The notes beneath the pieces are model-generated. The model was not told the origin of the DNA. It made no database searches and saw nothing but the letters and a program-made list of their open reading frames with translations. From the NCBI GenBank assembly GCA_900539845.1, contig UQDP01000002.1, positions 175,348 through 239,347 on the forward strand: 64,000 bases of DNA, written 5' to 3'. The stretch comes from an uncultured Oscillospiraceae bacterium. Its GTDB lineage: Bacteria; Bacillota; Clostridia; Oscillospirales; Acutalibacteraceae. Made by a program: the position numbers and the translations under genes. This document shows positions 17,436 through 26,997 of this stretch, one piece after another; position 1 is the stretch's first letter, and the number at the start of each line of letters is the position of its first letter.

Positions 17436-17654
17436 TTGGCATATTATAAAAGAATACGCGATTTGCGCGAAGACAGCGATAAAACACAAAAGGAAATAGC
17501 CGATTATTTAGGAATGAAACAGCCGCAGTATTACAGATATGAGACCGGTCTGCGCGATATTCCGTCAGACATATTGATTGCGCTTTGCAAGTATTACCAT
17601 GTAAGCTCAGATTACATTCTGGGGCTCTCGGATATAAAAAACCCATATAAATAA
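17436..17654 (+). CDS. Small XRE-family transcriptional regulator
   Basis: A 72-residue protein that is almost only a helix-turn-helix domain. The core DKTQKEIADYLGMKQPQYYR and RYETGLRDIPSDILIALCKYY are classic for phage-repressor-like HTH. The start appears to be TTG at 17436, with AAGGTG upstream; no ATG is available before the HTH. The gene faces away from the TM2 gene and twin palindromes lie between them, so I infer it binds those sites. A strong terminator follows. Confidence 0.85.
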   Translation: MAYYKRIRDLREDSDKTQKEIADYLGMKQPQYYRYETGLRDIPSDILIALCKYYHVSSDYILGLSDIKNPYK

Positions 17655-17655
17655 A

Positions 17656-17691
17656 AGCTGAGGTCGTTAAAATAACGGTCTCAGCTTTTTT
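17656..17691. terminator. Bidirectional terminator between the XRE and YdcF-like genes
   Basis: A 14-bp stem with two wobble pairs (AGCTGAGGTCGTTA with TAACGGTCTCAGCT), 3-base loop, followed by TTTTTT on the plus strand and TTTTATTTAT on the minus strand. Confidence 0.85.
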
Positions 17692-17720
17692 AATACCGAT
17701 TTGATTGAGTTTTTAAATGT

Positions 17721-18473
17721 TCAGAATATCAGTTCTTTCACAACGCCGAGCATATCGCGCGTTACAAAAGTCAAAAAGGTATACGCGCTTGTTCTGGCGC
17801 TTTTTGAATGATAATCCAGTCCCAGATCGCGGCAGATCAGCATAGCCCTGCACTGATGATATTCGCTCGTTACAACAAGCACGGAATGTGAAAGCGAGTT
17901 CCTTTTGATGATTTCAAGCGAGTTACTGAGGTTTTCCCGTGTATTTGTTGACTGATCCTCAAGATAAAGCCGGCTCTCGTCAATCCCTGCCTCCATAAGC
18001 AGACGTTTCATGCACTCCGCTTCGCTGATCTCTTCATCGGGACCCTGCCCACCGGAAAGAACAGCCACCGTATCCGGCTTTTCTTTCATAAACGCTGCGG
18101 CGGCGGCGCATCTGCGTGACAGCTGCAGGCTCGGCACGGAGCCGTCTACCTTACATCCGAGAACAATGACCGTTTCGGCATCGGAATCAGCCCCCGACCT
18201 ATAATTCATATAATGCACCATATACGCAAAAAGCGAAACAAAAGCAACCACGGCAGCGATCAACACACAGATCGCGGCAAGGCGCACATGCGGCGGTATC
18301 TTATCCAAAAAAGCGCCGCATAAAATCAATGCTGAGCTGAATGCGATACCCGCGGCGTTTCCTATATTGAAAATGCCGGAGGCCAGCGGCGCAAGATACC
18401 ACAACAGCAAAAACACGCCTAGTATGATTAAAAACAGCTTCAATACCTTTAACCCTTTACTTGATCTTTCCAT
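17721..18473 (-). CDS. YdcF/SanA/ElyC-like membrane protein (DUF218)
   Basis: A 250-residue protein with three N-terminal membrane helices (about residues 10-85) and a C-terminal DUF218 domain. Domain motifs: VIVLGCKVDGSVPS, LSGGQGPDEEISEAECM, EDQSTNTREN and VVTSEYHQCRAMLI. The family contains ElyC and SanA, linked to envelope and lipid-carrier homeostasis, but the reaction is not established. The start overlaps the end of the upstream XRE-membrane gene by 17 bases, so they are one operon. Confidence 0.88.
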   Translation of the reverse strand: MERSSKGLKVLKLFLIILGVFLLLWYLAPLASGIFNIGNAAGIAFSSALILCGAFLDKIPPHVRLAAICVLIAAVVAFVSLFAYMVHYMNYRSGADSDAETVIVLGCKVDGSVPSLQLSRRCAAAAAFMKEKPDTVAVLSGGQGPDEEISEAECMKRLLMEAGIDESRLYLEDQSTNTRENLSNSLEIIKRNSLSHSVLVVTSEYHQCRAMLICRDLGLDYHSKSARTSAYTFLTFVTRDMLGVVKELIF

Positions 18474-19131
18474 ATATCTTTACCCCCGCAAAAACTAAGG
18501 CGGCAATAACGACGAGCATGATCGGCAATGTAAAATTTCCGAATCTTGAAAGCTCTGTTATTCTTGCGGCAAAGGACAAAGGAAAAAGAATAGAAATCAC
18601 GGAAAGCAGCAGACCCTTTTTCTTGCAAAGGTTCGTTATCTCTTTTTTATTATATGTAACGGAGAGCCTTGTTACACCCACGCTGAAAACCAGCCCCGCG
18701 GCAACAATGGCAAACAACGCGACCGCCACAAACATGATTTCCCAGTGCGTATAAAACAAAATGCCAAATGCCCAGATACAGTAAAGCTCCGTGACGGTGC
18801 CGAGCAGCGCGCCGAATATGGCAAAAAATAGGGATATTACATAAGCGATCTTAAACAGGTTCAAAAGATTATCCCTGTTTTCAATCTCCTCTACTTTAAT
18901 ATCTGCCGAAGTGTTTTTCGGAGCTCTTTTCCCGGAGAGTATCTCATCGGTTGTTACGCCGAGCACCTTTGCTATATCAGGCAGCAGCGTTATATCAGGA
19001 TAGCCTTCCCCGGTTTCCCACTTTGAAACGGTTCGGTTGCTGACATTCAGCATTTCAGCGAGCGCGGACTGTGTTAACCCTTTTTCCTTTCTCAGCAGAC
19101 AGATAAATCTGCCTGTTTCCTTTGCGTCCAT
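18457..19131 (-). CDS. XRE-type HTH protein with C-terminal membrane segments
   Basis: A 224-residue protein: residues 1-68 are an XRE helix-turn-helix (LTQSALAEMLNVSNRTVSKW, ETGEGYPDITLLPDIAKVLG) and the rest has about four hydrophobic helices with a short charged loop (YNKKEITNLCKKKG). This layout is common in Clostridia, where it is thought to be a membrane-bound regulator sensing envelope state. AGGTGG precedes the ATG, and a plausible promoter lies at 19149-19177. The next gene overlaps its end. Confidence 0.85.
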   Translation of the reverse strand: MDAKETGRFICLLRKEKGLTQSALAEMLNVSNRTVSKWETGEGYPDITLLPDIAKVLGVTTDEILSGKRAPKNTSADIKVEEIENRDNLLNLFKIAYVISLFFAIFGALLGTVTELYCIWAFGILFYTHWEIMFVAVALFAIVAAGLVFSVGVTRLSVTYNKKEITNLCKKKGLLLSVISILFPLSFAARITELSRFGNFTLPIMLVVIAALVFAGVKIYGKIK

Positions 19132-19148
19132 ATTACCACCTCGCTAAA

Positions 19149-19177
19149 AACATAACAAATGCACCCGTTTTTTACAA
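19149..19177 (-). promoter_or_regulatory. Candidate promoter for the XRE-membrane/YdcF pair
   Basis: Minus strand TTGTAA (19172-19177), 17-base spacer, TATGTT (19149-19154). The predicted start is only about 10 bases before the ATG, leaving a short leader. Moderate support. Confidence 0.45.
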
Positions 19178-19247
19178 CGAACCGCCCGGAGAAAGAGTCC
19201 ACGCTCAGTGGAAAAACGAATTTTCAGGGTATATTTGAATAAAATTT

Positions 19248-19649
19248 CTAAACCCGCTCAAAAGTAATGCCTAAGATCATGGAATCCCCGGATGAACCTA
19301 TTGTAACTGTGGCGTCCCCGTCCGTATAGATCCAGCCGCCCGAAGCATCATTCTCCTGACCGGGGAACGCACTTTCGAAGCCGTTTTCGGTAAGCAGTTC
19401 AAGATAATCATAGCACTCCTGCCTTGAAACGCCGTCAAGCGTTACGCTGTAGATTGCACCGTTTACTGTTTCAAGAACAGGCGTACCCGTTTCAGGCTTT
19501 GGGATCGACTCTGTATATTCATTTTCGGGCCATTCGCTTATCTGCGCAGAATGCAGACCGCTCTGCGCGGTATCGGTTTCAGGTGAGCAAGCTGAAAAGC
19601 AAAGCATAAGCGCAACGGCGCAGACAATAAAAAATAATGATTTTTTCAT
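19248..19649 (-). CDS. Small secreted lipoprotein, unknown function
   Basis: A 133-residue protein with a clear lipoprotein signal peptide (MKKSLFFIVCAVALMLCFSACSPE; the acylated Cys is residue 21). The mature part ends in a compact domain: YSVTLDGVSRQECYDYLELL, then GFESAFPGQ, GGWIYTDGDATVTIG and ILGITFE. That layout, helix then beta strands, is seen in many clostridial lipoproteins without known function. It starts 9 bases after nfo and is the last gene of the lspA-rluD-HAD-nfo run. Confidence 0.75.
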   Translation of the reverse strand: MKKSLFFIVCAVALMLCFSACSPETDTAQSGLHSAQISEWPENEYTESIPKPETGTPVLETVNGAIYSVTLDGVSRQECYDYLELLTENGFESAFPGQENDASGGWIYTDGDATVTIGSSGDSMILGITFERV

Positions 19650-19658
19650 AATTGTTCC

Positions 19659-20486
19659 TTATTTTACAAGCGACTTGAGGAGCGCGATCTCAGCCGCATA
19701 GCCTTCAAGCTCATTCGGCGTTTCAAGGAACATAGGAAGATCTTTAAGATCCTTATGATTGACGATATTTTCAAAAGCTGCAATACCTATATTACCCTGA
19801 CCTATTTTTTCATGCCTGTCCTTATGCGAACCGAGCGGATTTTTACTGTCGTTAAGATGCAGGGCTTTGAGCCTGTCTATACCTATAACACGGTCAAACT
19901 GTTCAAGAACGCCGTTAAGATTGCCGACGATATCATAACCGCCGTCAAAAACATGGCAGGTGTCCAGACATACGCCGATTTTATCTTTTAATTCGACCCG
20001 TTCTATGATGCTTTCAAGCTCCTCAAAGCTTCTGCCGACCTCCGAACCCTTGCCTGCCATGGTTTCCAGCAGCACAGTCGTTGTCATTTCCGGGAACATT
20101 ACTTCATTCAAAACTTCGGAAATCAGCTCAATTCCACGCTCCGCTCCCTGCCCGGTGTGCGAACCGGGATGAAAATTGTAGAGCATGCCGGGCGTATATT
20201 CCATTCTTGTCAGGTCATCGGCAAAGGTCTCTCGCGCAAACCGCCTTGTATCCTCATTTGCCGAACAGCAATTGAGTGTATAGGGCGCATGGGCAAGAAT
20301 AACAGAAAAGCCATATTCAGCGCTTTTCTTTAGAAATATGCCGATATCCTTTTCATCTATCTCTTTCGCCTTTCCCCCGCGTGGATTGCGAGTGAAAAAC
20401 TGAAAGGTATTCGCGCCTATGGAAACGGCTTCATCAAGCATATGAGCATATCCTTTTGAAGCGCTTAAATGGGCACCTATAATCAT
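19659..20486 (-). CDS. nfo: Endonuclease IV (AP endonuclease)
   Basis: Cuts DNA 5' to abasic sites during base-excision repair, using three zinc ions. The 275-residue protein is full length. Zinc-site motifs: [58 protein letters not shown] and [20 protein letters not shown], then GQGNIG. Starts at [13 protein letters not shown] as in other family members. It lies between a HAD phosphatase gene and a lipoprotein gene in a tightly spaced minus-strand run. Confidence 0.97.
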   Translation of the reverse strand: MIIGAHLSASKGYAHMLDEAVSIGANTFQFFTRNPRGGKAKEIDEKDIGIFLKKSAEYGFSVILAHAPYTLNCCSANEDTRRFARETFADDLTRMEYTPGMLYNFHPGSHTGQGAERGIELISEVLNEVMFPEMTTTVLLETMAGKGSEVGRSFEELESIIERVELKDKIGVCLDTCHVFDGGYDIVGNLNGVLEQFDRVIGIDRLKALHLNDSKNPLGSHKDRHEKIGQGNIGIAAFENIVNHKDLKDLPMFLETPNELEGYAAEIALLKSLVK

Positions 20487-20513
20487 AATGACATCCTTTC
20501 CGGCAGATTCATA

Positions 20514-21380
20514 TCATCTCAGCGCCGTTTGGCGTTCTCTTAAAATGTCGTCCTCCGCCCTGCCGCTCATTATATATTCCAGCAGATCGCCTACGCAGCC
20601 GTGATTACAGTGGCAAGCCTCGTATTTGCAAAGCTCATGAATCGGCTTGGGTGCCTGTCCCGCGCAGGCAGGCAATCCAACGGTTTTCAGCATATCATAA
20701 TCGTTATAATAATCGCCTATAGCGGCAACATGACTTTTCTCTATCCCAAGCTTATCTGCGAGCCACATGATCCCTACGCCCTTATGGGTATCCTTTTGCA
20801 GCATTTCAAGACTCCACAGCGACGAAGCCATGAAATTGGCGTCGGGATTCTCGTTTTTATCAATATATTTCTGGAGTTCATTGATCGTTATCGGATTTGA
20901 CCAAAATATGACCTTCATCCATCCCTCCTCCGGCACATCATCTATTGATGCGACCTGAAAATGAGATTTATCAAAATGCATCTGCCCGCGGGAAAGCAAC
21001 CCGTTCTTAATGATATAAACATAATCGTCAAAGAAAATACCGACGTCAACGCTGTGCCCATGCGTATTAAACAGTTCTGATATTTCGCGCACAAACTCTC
21101 TTCCTTTCGGTCCGATGGTTCTGCGCCAAAGCATCTTTTCCGTTTGATAATCATAAACGCCGGCTCCGTTAACAATTACCGCGGGTCGGTTCGCCGGAAT
21201 ACGGTCATAATTTCTTTTGAGGCTTGAGACCATTCTTCCCGATGCAAGTGTAAAATTACCTCCGAGTGATGTGAACTTTTTTATGGCATCATAATTCCGC
21301 TTCGGAAGCTTTCTGAACTTATTGTTCAAAGTACCGTCCACATCGGACACAACAAGCCAGTTTTCAAAGGTTTTCGACAT
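20514..21380 (-). CDS. HAD-superfamily hydrolase, Cof type
   Basis: A 288-residue sugar-phosphate or nucleotide phosphatase-like protein of the Cof/YbjI group. Motif I is VVSDVDGTLNNKF, motif II TLASGRMVSS, motif III a lysine in the HKGVGIMWLADKLG region and motif IV AAIGDYYNDYDML. The C2 cap sits between them. I set the start at 21380 because AAAGGAGG is spaced 8 bases from that ATG; the longer opening would place this site inside the coding sequence. An unusual cysteine-containing tail (CKYEACHCNHGCVGDLLEYI) replaces the usual ending; it is likely the family's normal C-terminus with extra Cys. Substrate unknown. Confidence 0.85.
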   Translation of the reverse strand: MSKTFENWLVVSDVDGTLNNKFRKLPKRNYDAIKKFTSLGGNFTLASGRMVSSLKRNYDRIPANRPAVIVNGAGVYDYQTEKMLWRRTIGPKGREFVREISELFNTHGHSVDVGIFFDDYVYIIKNGLLSRGQMHFDKSHFQVASIDDVPEEGWMKVIFWSNPITINELQKYIDKNENPDANFMASSLWSLEMLQKDTHKGVGIMWLADKLGIEKSHVAAIGDYYNDYDMLKTVGLPACAGQAPKPIHELCKYEACHCNHGCVGDLLEYIMSGRAEDDILRERQTALR

Positions 21381-21411
21381 TTCGTGCGCCTCCTTTAAAA
21401 GCATTCATAAT

Positions 21412-22338
21412 CTAAAGCTGGTTTTTTTCCAGTTTATTTAAAAATGATTCAAAATATTCCGGCAGATCACTTTCAAATTCAAGCCATTTTCCGCTGACGG
21501 GGTGTTCAAAACCTATATGCTTTGCATGCAGGCACTGCCCGTTAAGACCTTTGATCGGCTTTTTTGGACCGTAAACCTCATCGCCGGCTATCGGGTGCCC
21601 CAGATAGGAGAGATGCACCCTGATCTGATGGGTTCTGCCGGTCTCAAGAGTGCAGCGAAGATAGGTAAAAGCGCCGTACCTTTTAAGGACTTTTACGTGC
21701 GTTACCGCCGGCTTAGAATTTTTATACGTTACCGCCATCTTTTTTCGGTCTTTAGGATTTCTGCCGATCGGCTGTGAGACCGTAAACGAATCCTCTTTGA
21801 TATTTCCATGCGCCACGCATTCATAAGCGCGCTCAAAGGAATGCTCTTTTATCTGACGTGCCAGACCCGCATGGGCACGATCATTTTTGGCAACAATAAG
21901 CAGACCCGATGTGTCCTTATCGATTCTGTGCACGATCCCCGGTCTCAGCACACCGTTGATTCCGCTGAGAGAATCGCCGCAGTGATATAACAATGCGTTA
22001 ACGAGCGTTCCCGTGTAATTCCCAGCCGCAGGATGGACCACCATCCCTTTGGGTTTGTTCACAACGAGCAGATCATGATCCTCATAAACAATATCTAACG
22101 GTATATTTTCCGGCTCTGCCTTAAGAGGAACGGGATCTGGAATCAGCACACTTATCCTATCGCCTGCCTTGCATTTATAATTCTTTGAAGCAGGTGATGC
22201 ATTCACCTTTACATTGCCGTCCTCAATCAGTTTTGCCGCGGCCGAGCGCGATAAACCACTTATTTTTAAATGCAGCAGTTTATCTATTCTTTCGCCGCTT
22301 TCCTGAGGCAGAACATTAAGGATAAACGCGTTACTCAA
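21412..22338 (-). CDS. RluA/RluD-family 23S rRNA pseudouridine synthase
   Basis: A 308-residue RNA pseudouridine synthase. An S4 RNA-binding domain occupies the first 80 residues (RIDKLLHLKISGLSRSAAAKLI), then the catalytic motif GIVHRIDKDTSGLLIVAK with the active aspartate, and the late motif GRTHQIRVHLSYLGHPIAGD. I place the start at TTG 22338: AAAGGAGG is 8 bases upstream, and the TTG lies within the last codons of lspA (GTTGAGTAA), giving an 8-base overlap and translational coupling. The lspA-rluD order is common in Firmicutes (ylyB). Confidence 0.93.
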   Translation of the reverse strand: MSNAFILNVLPQESGERIDKLLHLKISGLSRSAAAKLIEDGNVKVNASPASKNYKCKAGDRISVLIPDPVPLKAEPENIPLDIVYEDHDLLVVNKPKGMVVHPAAGNYTGTLVNALLYHCGDSLSGINGVLRPGIVHRIDKDTSGLLIVAKNDRAHAGLARQIKEHSFERAYECVAHGNIKEDSFTVSQPIGRNPKDRKKMAVTYKNSKPAVTHVKVLKRYGAFTYLRCTLETGRTHQIRVHLSYLGHPIAGDEVYGPKKPIKGLNGQCLHAKHIGFEHPVSGKWLEFESDLPEYFESFLNKLEKNQL

Positions 22339-22813
22339 CGGTTTTATCCTCCTTTTTAAACAGATCAAATATCAGATATATGATCAGCGAAGCGGCGCCG
22401 AGCGTAACGGCGCAATCCGCAATATTAAAGATTGCGAAATCAAAAAAAACAGGTTCGATAAAATCGACCACATAGCCGTAAAACGCCCGATCAATAAGAT
22501 TTCCGATACCGCCTGCGGCAACCACGCCCAGACTCCAGTAAAGCCAAAGCGGTTTGCAGCGGTCTGAAAAAAGATACCAGAGGATACTGACGCAGACAAT
22601 GACAGTCAATACAACGAACACCCATCTTGCTCCGCTGAACATGGAAAACGCCATGCCGGTGTTTTCGGAATAATGAAAACGCACAACATGCCTTATAAAA
22701 TCAACAGGCTCGCCGCCTTTTAAATATTGAACCGCAAGAAACTTTGTGATCTGATCAAAAGCTGTTATAAGTATTATCATGACAGCGCACCAGATGTGCT
22801 TTTTTCTGTGCAT
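22331..22813 (-). CDS. lspA: Signal peptidase II (lipoprotein signal peptidase)
   Basis: Membrane aspartyl protease that removes signal peptides from prolipoproteins. The 160-residue protein has four helices and the conserved catalytic regions: ENTGMAFSMFSGARW, GGIGNLIDRAFYGYVVDFI and FNIADCAVTLGA, which contain the two active aspartates. GGAGGA precedes the ATG. It follows a terminator after ileS and overlaps rluD. A TTGACT sits 17 bases from a poor -10 (TAAACA) in the gap, so a separate promoter is possible. Confidence 0.95.
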   Translation of the reverse strand: MHRKKHIWCAVMIILITAFDQITKFLAVQYLKGGEPVDFIRHVVRFHYSENTGMAFSMFSGARWVFVVLTVIVCVSILWYLFSDRCKPLWLYWSLGVVAAGGIGNLIDRAFYGYVVDFIEPVFFDFAIFNIADCAVTLGAASLIIYLIFDLFKKEDKTVE

Positions 22814-22872
22814 AGCGTCCTCCGAAATCTGCTTTGGATTCTGATGTTTAAATCATTTCCAGAATATAGTCA

Positions 22873-22902
22873 AAAGAGGGGTGAACCACTCGCCCCTCTT
22901 TA
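22873..22902 (-). terminator. Terminator after ileS
   Basis: AAGAGGGG pairs with CCCCTCTT around an 11-base loop, followed on the minus strand by TTGAC; moderate U-tract. It splits the division/ileS operon from lspA. Confidence 0.65.
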
Positions 22903-22937
22903 ATTTTATCTGTTCATAAAACTTCTTTATTCTATGA

Positions 22938-25739
22938 TCACTCGCCCATTTCGGCAAGTACAGCCGCACAGTGAGCGCAAAGCTGAGGATGCTTTGCATC
23001 CTTGCCGACAGTTTCGGAAAACTTCCAGCAGCGTTCGCATTTTTCGCCCTTAGCGCCCTCAACGCCGACGGTAAGACCTTCAACATCGCCCGTGAATGCC
23101 TGTTTCTCCTGAACGACCTCCACATCAGAGGTGATAAATATCTCCGGCAGAGCCGTTTCAACGGATTTCAGGAAATCGTAAAGTTCCCCATCCGCACCGA
23201 GAACGATGCGTGCCTCCAGTGATTTTCCGATCTTCTTTTCATTCCTTGCGATCTCAAGAGCCTTCTGAACGTCAACGCGTACCTTATGGATCTTATCCCA
23301 TTTTTCCATAAATCCATCATCGGTTTTAATGAAATCGGGCTGCGGAATATCGTTAAACAGAGGAGATTCGGGATTCTTTGATTTATCATGCGGCATAAAC
23401 TTCCAGATCTCATCAGCCGTAAACGCCAAAATGGGCGTTAAGAGCAGCGTAAGCGAATCAAGAATCTTATAAAGCACGGTCTGTGCTGCACGGCGTGTTT
23501 TTGAAGTGCTTACAGAGGTGTAGAGCCTATCCTTGAGCACGTCAAAATAGAAATTGCTCATATCAACAACGCAGAAGTTGTGAATGGCATGTGCCGCTGT
23601 ATGATATTCATATATCTCATAGCCCTTGCGCGCAGTATCTATAACCTCATCAAGCTTCATAAGAGCATATTTATCAAGCTCCTCAAGTTCTTCATTGGGC
23701 AGCATATCCTTATCGGGATCAAAATCATAAAGATTGCCGAGGCAGAAACGCGCGGTATTTCTGATCTTTCTGTAATTATCGGAAAGCTGCTTCAGAATTT
23801 CCTTGCTAATCCTGATATCTGCATGATAATCGGAAGAAGCAACCCAAAGGCGGAGAATATCCGCGCCGTACTGTTTGATGATATCCTGCGGATCAATTCC
23901 GTTTCCAAGGGATTTGGACATCTTTTTGCCCTCTCCGTCAACCGTCCAGCCATGTGTGACGATCTGTTTAAACGGAGATCCATGACCGCCTGCAACGGAG
24001 GTGAGCAGAGACGACTGGAACCAGCCTCTGTACTGATCCGCGCCCTCAAGATAAACATCGGCAGGGCGTTTCAGATACGGCCGTTTTTCCAGTACGGCGG
24101 CATGTGATGAACCGGAATCAAACCAAACGTCCATAATATCCGTTTCCTTGTCAAATCCTTCGGACGCGCCGCAGTGCGGGCATTTATAGCCCTCAGGCAG
24201 GAAATATTCGGCTTCATGAGCAAACCAAGCGTCTGAGCCTTCTTTGCCGAATATCTCGGAAACTTTCATCATAATATCGTTGTCTATTATTTCTTTACCG
24301 CACTTTTTGCAGTAAACAACGGGAATCGGAACGCCCCATTTCCTCTGGCGTGAAATGCACCAGTCCGCTCTTTCGCGAACCATACTTTGAAGGCGGTCCT
24401 TGCCCCAAGCCGGATACCATTCCACAGACTCCGAAGCCTTAACAGCGTCTTCTTTGAAATCATCAACAGAGCAGAACCACTGAGATGTTGCTCTGAAAAT
24501 TACGGGTTTATGACATCTCCAGCAATGCGGATACTGGTGAATGATCTTCTGCAGCGCGAAAAGATTTCCTGTTTTTTCAAGATGCTCGGCGATCGGCTTG
24601 TTTGCCTCTTCCGTTGTAAGGCCGGCAAACTGACCTGCCTCTTCCGTAAGTCTGCCGTTTGCATCAACCGGCACAACAACCGGGAGCTCGGGATACTTCT
24701 TGCATACAACAAAGTCCTCAACGCCGTGACCGGGAGCTGTATGAACGCAACCCGTGCCGCTTTCAAGGGTTACATGATCGCCGACGATTACAAGTGAGAT
24801 CCTGTCTATAAACGGGTGGCGGCACTTGATATATTCAAGCTCGCTGCCCATCATCGTTCCGAGCGTTTCATACTCCGTCACACCCCTAGCTTCCATAGCG
24901 GCTGCGGCAAGTTCGGTTGCCATAACATAATATTCATCTCCGCTCTTAATAAGCGAATATTCAAAATCGGGGCCAACGCAGATAGCTACGTTTGCGGGCA
25001 GCGTCCACGTTGTGGTGGTCCATATAACAAAATATGTTTTGCTGAGATCGGCGCCCATTGCCGTCAGCTTTCCGAGATCGTCCTCTACATTGAATTTAAC
25101 ATATATGGAATGACAGGGATCTTCCGCGTACTCGATCTCCGCCTCGGCAAGCGCAGTATTGCAGTCGGGGCACCAGTAAACGGGCTTAAGACCCTTATAA
25201 ATATAGCCTTTTGTTGCCATTGAGGCAAAGACCTTAATCTGCTCCTCTTCAAAATCCTTTGTGAGCGTTATATAAGGATTATCCCATTCGCCGATTATGC
25301 CGAGGCGCTTAAAGCTTTCGCGCTGCATATCAACAAAGCCGAGCGCTGTGTCACGGCAGATCTTACGCAGCTCAAGGTCTGAAATATTGCTTTCGGCAGA
25401 AATATGCGCTTCTTTTCTGGCCTTCAGCTCCGTGGGAAGTCCATGGGTATCCCAACCCGGAACATAGGGGGATTTATAGCCGGTCATATTCTTATATCTT
25501 ACTATGAAATCCTTAAGCGTTTTGTTGAGCGCATGACCGATATGAATATCCCCGTTTGCATACGGCGGTCCGTCATGCAGCACGAAAAGCGGTTTGCCCT
25601 CATTGTGTTCCATAAGTTTTTCATAGAGTTTGCCGTCGTACCAGCCCTTAAGGATTTCCGGCTCACGCTGCGGCAGAGCGGCCCTCATTGGGAACTCTGT
25701 CTTCATCATATTTAAAGTGTCTTTATAGTCCATTTTCAA
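22938..25739 (-). CDS. ileS: Isoleucyl-tRNA synthetase
   Basis: Charges tRNA-Ile. The 933-residue protein is full length for the bacterial type. Motifs: DGPPYANGDIHIGHALNKT (HIGH), the editing domain around residues 200-400 (FVIWTTTTWTLPANVA, GTGCVHTAPGHGVEDF), GKKMSKSLGNGIDP (KMSKS) and a C-terminal zinc finger CERCW...CAHC. The ATG lies 25 bases after divIVA, the conserved Firmicute order. Confidence 0.98.
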   Translation of the reverse strand: MKMDYKDTLNMMKTEFPMRAALPQREPEILKGWYDGKLYEKLMEHNEGKPLFVLHDGPPYANGDIHIGHALNKTLKDFIVRYKNMTGYKSPYVPGWDTHGLPTELKARKEAHISAESNISDLELRKICRDTALGFVDMQRESFKRLGIIGEWDNPYITLTKDFEEEQIKVFASMATKGYIYKGLKPVYWCPDCNTALAEAEIEYAEDPCHSIYVKFNVEDDLGKLTAMGADLSKTYFVIWTTTTWTLPANVAICVGPDFEYSLIKSGDEYYVMATELAAAAMEARGVTEYETLGTMMGSELEYIKCRHPFIDRISLVIVGDHVTLESGTGCVHTAPGHGVEDFVVCKKYPELPVVVPVDANGRLTEEAGQFAGLTTEEANKPIAEHLEKTGNLFALQKIIHQYPHCWRCHKPVIFRATSQWFCSVDDFKEDAVKASESVEWYPAWGKDRLQSMVRERADWCISRQRKWGVPIPVVYCKKCGKEIIDNDIMMKVSEIFGKEGSDAWFAHEAEYFLPEGYKCPHCGASEGFDKETDIMDVWFDSGSSHAAVLEKRPYLKRPADVYLEGADQYRGWFQSSLLTSVAGGHGSPFKQIVTHGWTVDGEGKKMSKSLGNGIDPQDIIKQYGADILRLWVASSDYHADIRISKEILKQLSDNYRKIRNTARFCLGNLYDFDPDKDMLPNEELEELDKYALMKLDEVIDTARKGYEIYEYHTAAHAIHNFCVVDMSNFYFDVLKDRLYTSVSTSKTRRAAQTVLYKILDSLTLLLTPILAFTADEIWKFMPHDKSKNPESPLFNDIPQPDFIKTDDGFMEKWDKIHKVRVDVQKALEIARNEKKIGKSLEARIVLGADGELYDFLKSVETALPEIFITSDVEVVQEKQAFTGDVEGLTVGVEGAKGEKCERCWKFSETVGKDAKHPQLCAHCAAVLAEMGE

Positions 25740-25764
25740 TCATCAACCTTTTATGAATATTAAA

Positions 25765-26970
25765 TTATTTTCTCTTTTTTCTGAAAAATCCCTTAAATTT
25801 CACTCCGTCGTCTTCATCATCGTCGTCATCCGGCGGTATCAGGCTTATTTTCTCATCTGTTCTGACGCCTTCCGGCTTGATATGAAAGAAATCCTCAAAA
25901 GGAAGATGCTCTTCCTCCTGCTGTTCATGTGCCCTTTCGGAATGAGGCAGTTCCATTTCAGGCTCCTCGTTTATCTCGGGAACGCCGGCGGCATTTTCCT
26001 GCTCATCGCTGTCCTGTGAAAAAGCGTCGATCGCGTCCTTTACATCGGTTTCTTCCGCCGGGTCATCATCCGAGATTTCCTCAAGCTCATATTCAACATC
26101 ATCGGCATTACTGCCCGATTCCTCTTCGGCATCGGGTTCTTCTTCGGTTGTGCCGGCAATCTCTTCGGCAGATTCTTCGGAGCGTTCTTCATTTTCGGAA
26201 ATTTCGGTTTCTTTTTCCTCTTCCTGCATATCCTGCTCCATCTCTTCTATTTTCGCCGAAACACTTTCTATGCTTTTTTCAGCCTCATCTACCTTGCTTT
26301 CAAACTCGTTATTATCAGACTGAACAGGAGATTCCATCATTTCCCCGAGCTTTTCAAGCTGCGTCTCATACAGCGATACAAGACGGTCTTTAAAGGACTG
26401 TGCCTCTGATTTGAGCGTGTCGGTCAAATGATCGTAATATTCCTTTTCCTCTTTGGATTTGGAAAGCAGCTCCTGCGAAATACTCTTTGCCTCGGTCAGC
26501 AGCGCAGCGGCATCAGCCTTGGCGTCATTCAGCTCTTTTTCAGCCTTTTCCTGTGCTTCGCTTATAATAGACTGCGCAGCGTCTGTTTTTTCCTTTGTGA
26601 TCTGCGCAGCATACTCACGCGCTTCCGAAACAATCTTCTCTGCTTTCTCCTTGGCGTCAAGAACGGTGTTCTGAACAGTCTGTGCACTGTCGGCAAGAAG
26701 CTTTTCCGATTTTTCTTTTGCCTCTTTTTCAACTTTTGATGCGGCTTTCTGAGCCGTTAAAAGAGTATCCTTTATGGAATCCTCCTCTGCTCTGTACTCC
26801 TCTATCTTGGAGGCGAGGATCTCCATTTTTCTGTAAAGCTCTTTATTTTCGTCATAAATAGCGGTAAAGGATTCCTCTATCTGCTGCAAAAATGCGTTGG
26901 TTTCATCTATATCATACCCGTGGGAAGCGGTTGAAAGCACTTTCTCCTTAATCTGGCTCGGCGTAATCAT
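25765..26970 (-). CDS. divIVA: DivIVA-domain cell-division/polarity protein, long acidic form
   Basis: A 401-residue coiled-coil protein that would localise to curved membrane at septa and poles. Residues 1-60 match DivIVA (MITPSQIKEKVLSTASHGYD, DETNAFLQQIEESFTAIY). About 200 residues of continuous coiled coil follow, then a very acidic stretch (about 220-345) and a basic end KFKGFFRKKRK. B. subtilis DivIVA is only about 165 residues, so the acidic extension is notable. It lies directly after sepF; the ylmG and ylmH genes often found between them are absent. Confidence 0.9.
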   Translation of the reverse strand: MITPSQIKEKVLSTASHGYDIDETNAFLQQIEESFTAIYDENKELYRKMEILASKIEEYRAEEDSIKDTLLTAQKAASKVEKEAKEKSEKLLADSAQTVQNTVLDAKEKAEKIVSEAREYAAQITKEKTDAAQSIISEAQEKAEKELNDAKADAAALLTEAKSISQELLSKSKEEKEYYDHLTDTLKSEAQSFKDRLVSLYETQLEKLGEMMESPVQSDNNEFESKVDEAEKSIESVSAKIEEMEQDMQEEEKETEISENEERSEESAEEIAGTTEEEPDAEEESGSNADDVEYELEEISDDDPAEETDVKDAIDAFSQDSDEQENAAGVPEINEEPEMELPHSERAHEQQEEEHLPFEDFFHIKPEGVRTDEKISLIPPDDDDDEDDGVKFKGFFRKKRK

Positions 26971-26997
26971 ATTAAATTCTCCTCTCTCTTATCACGC

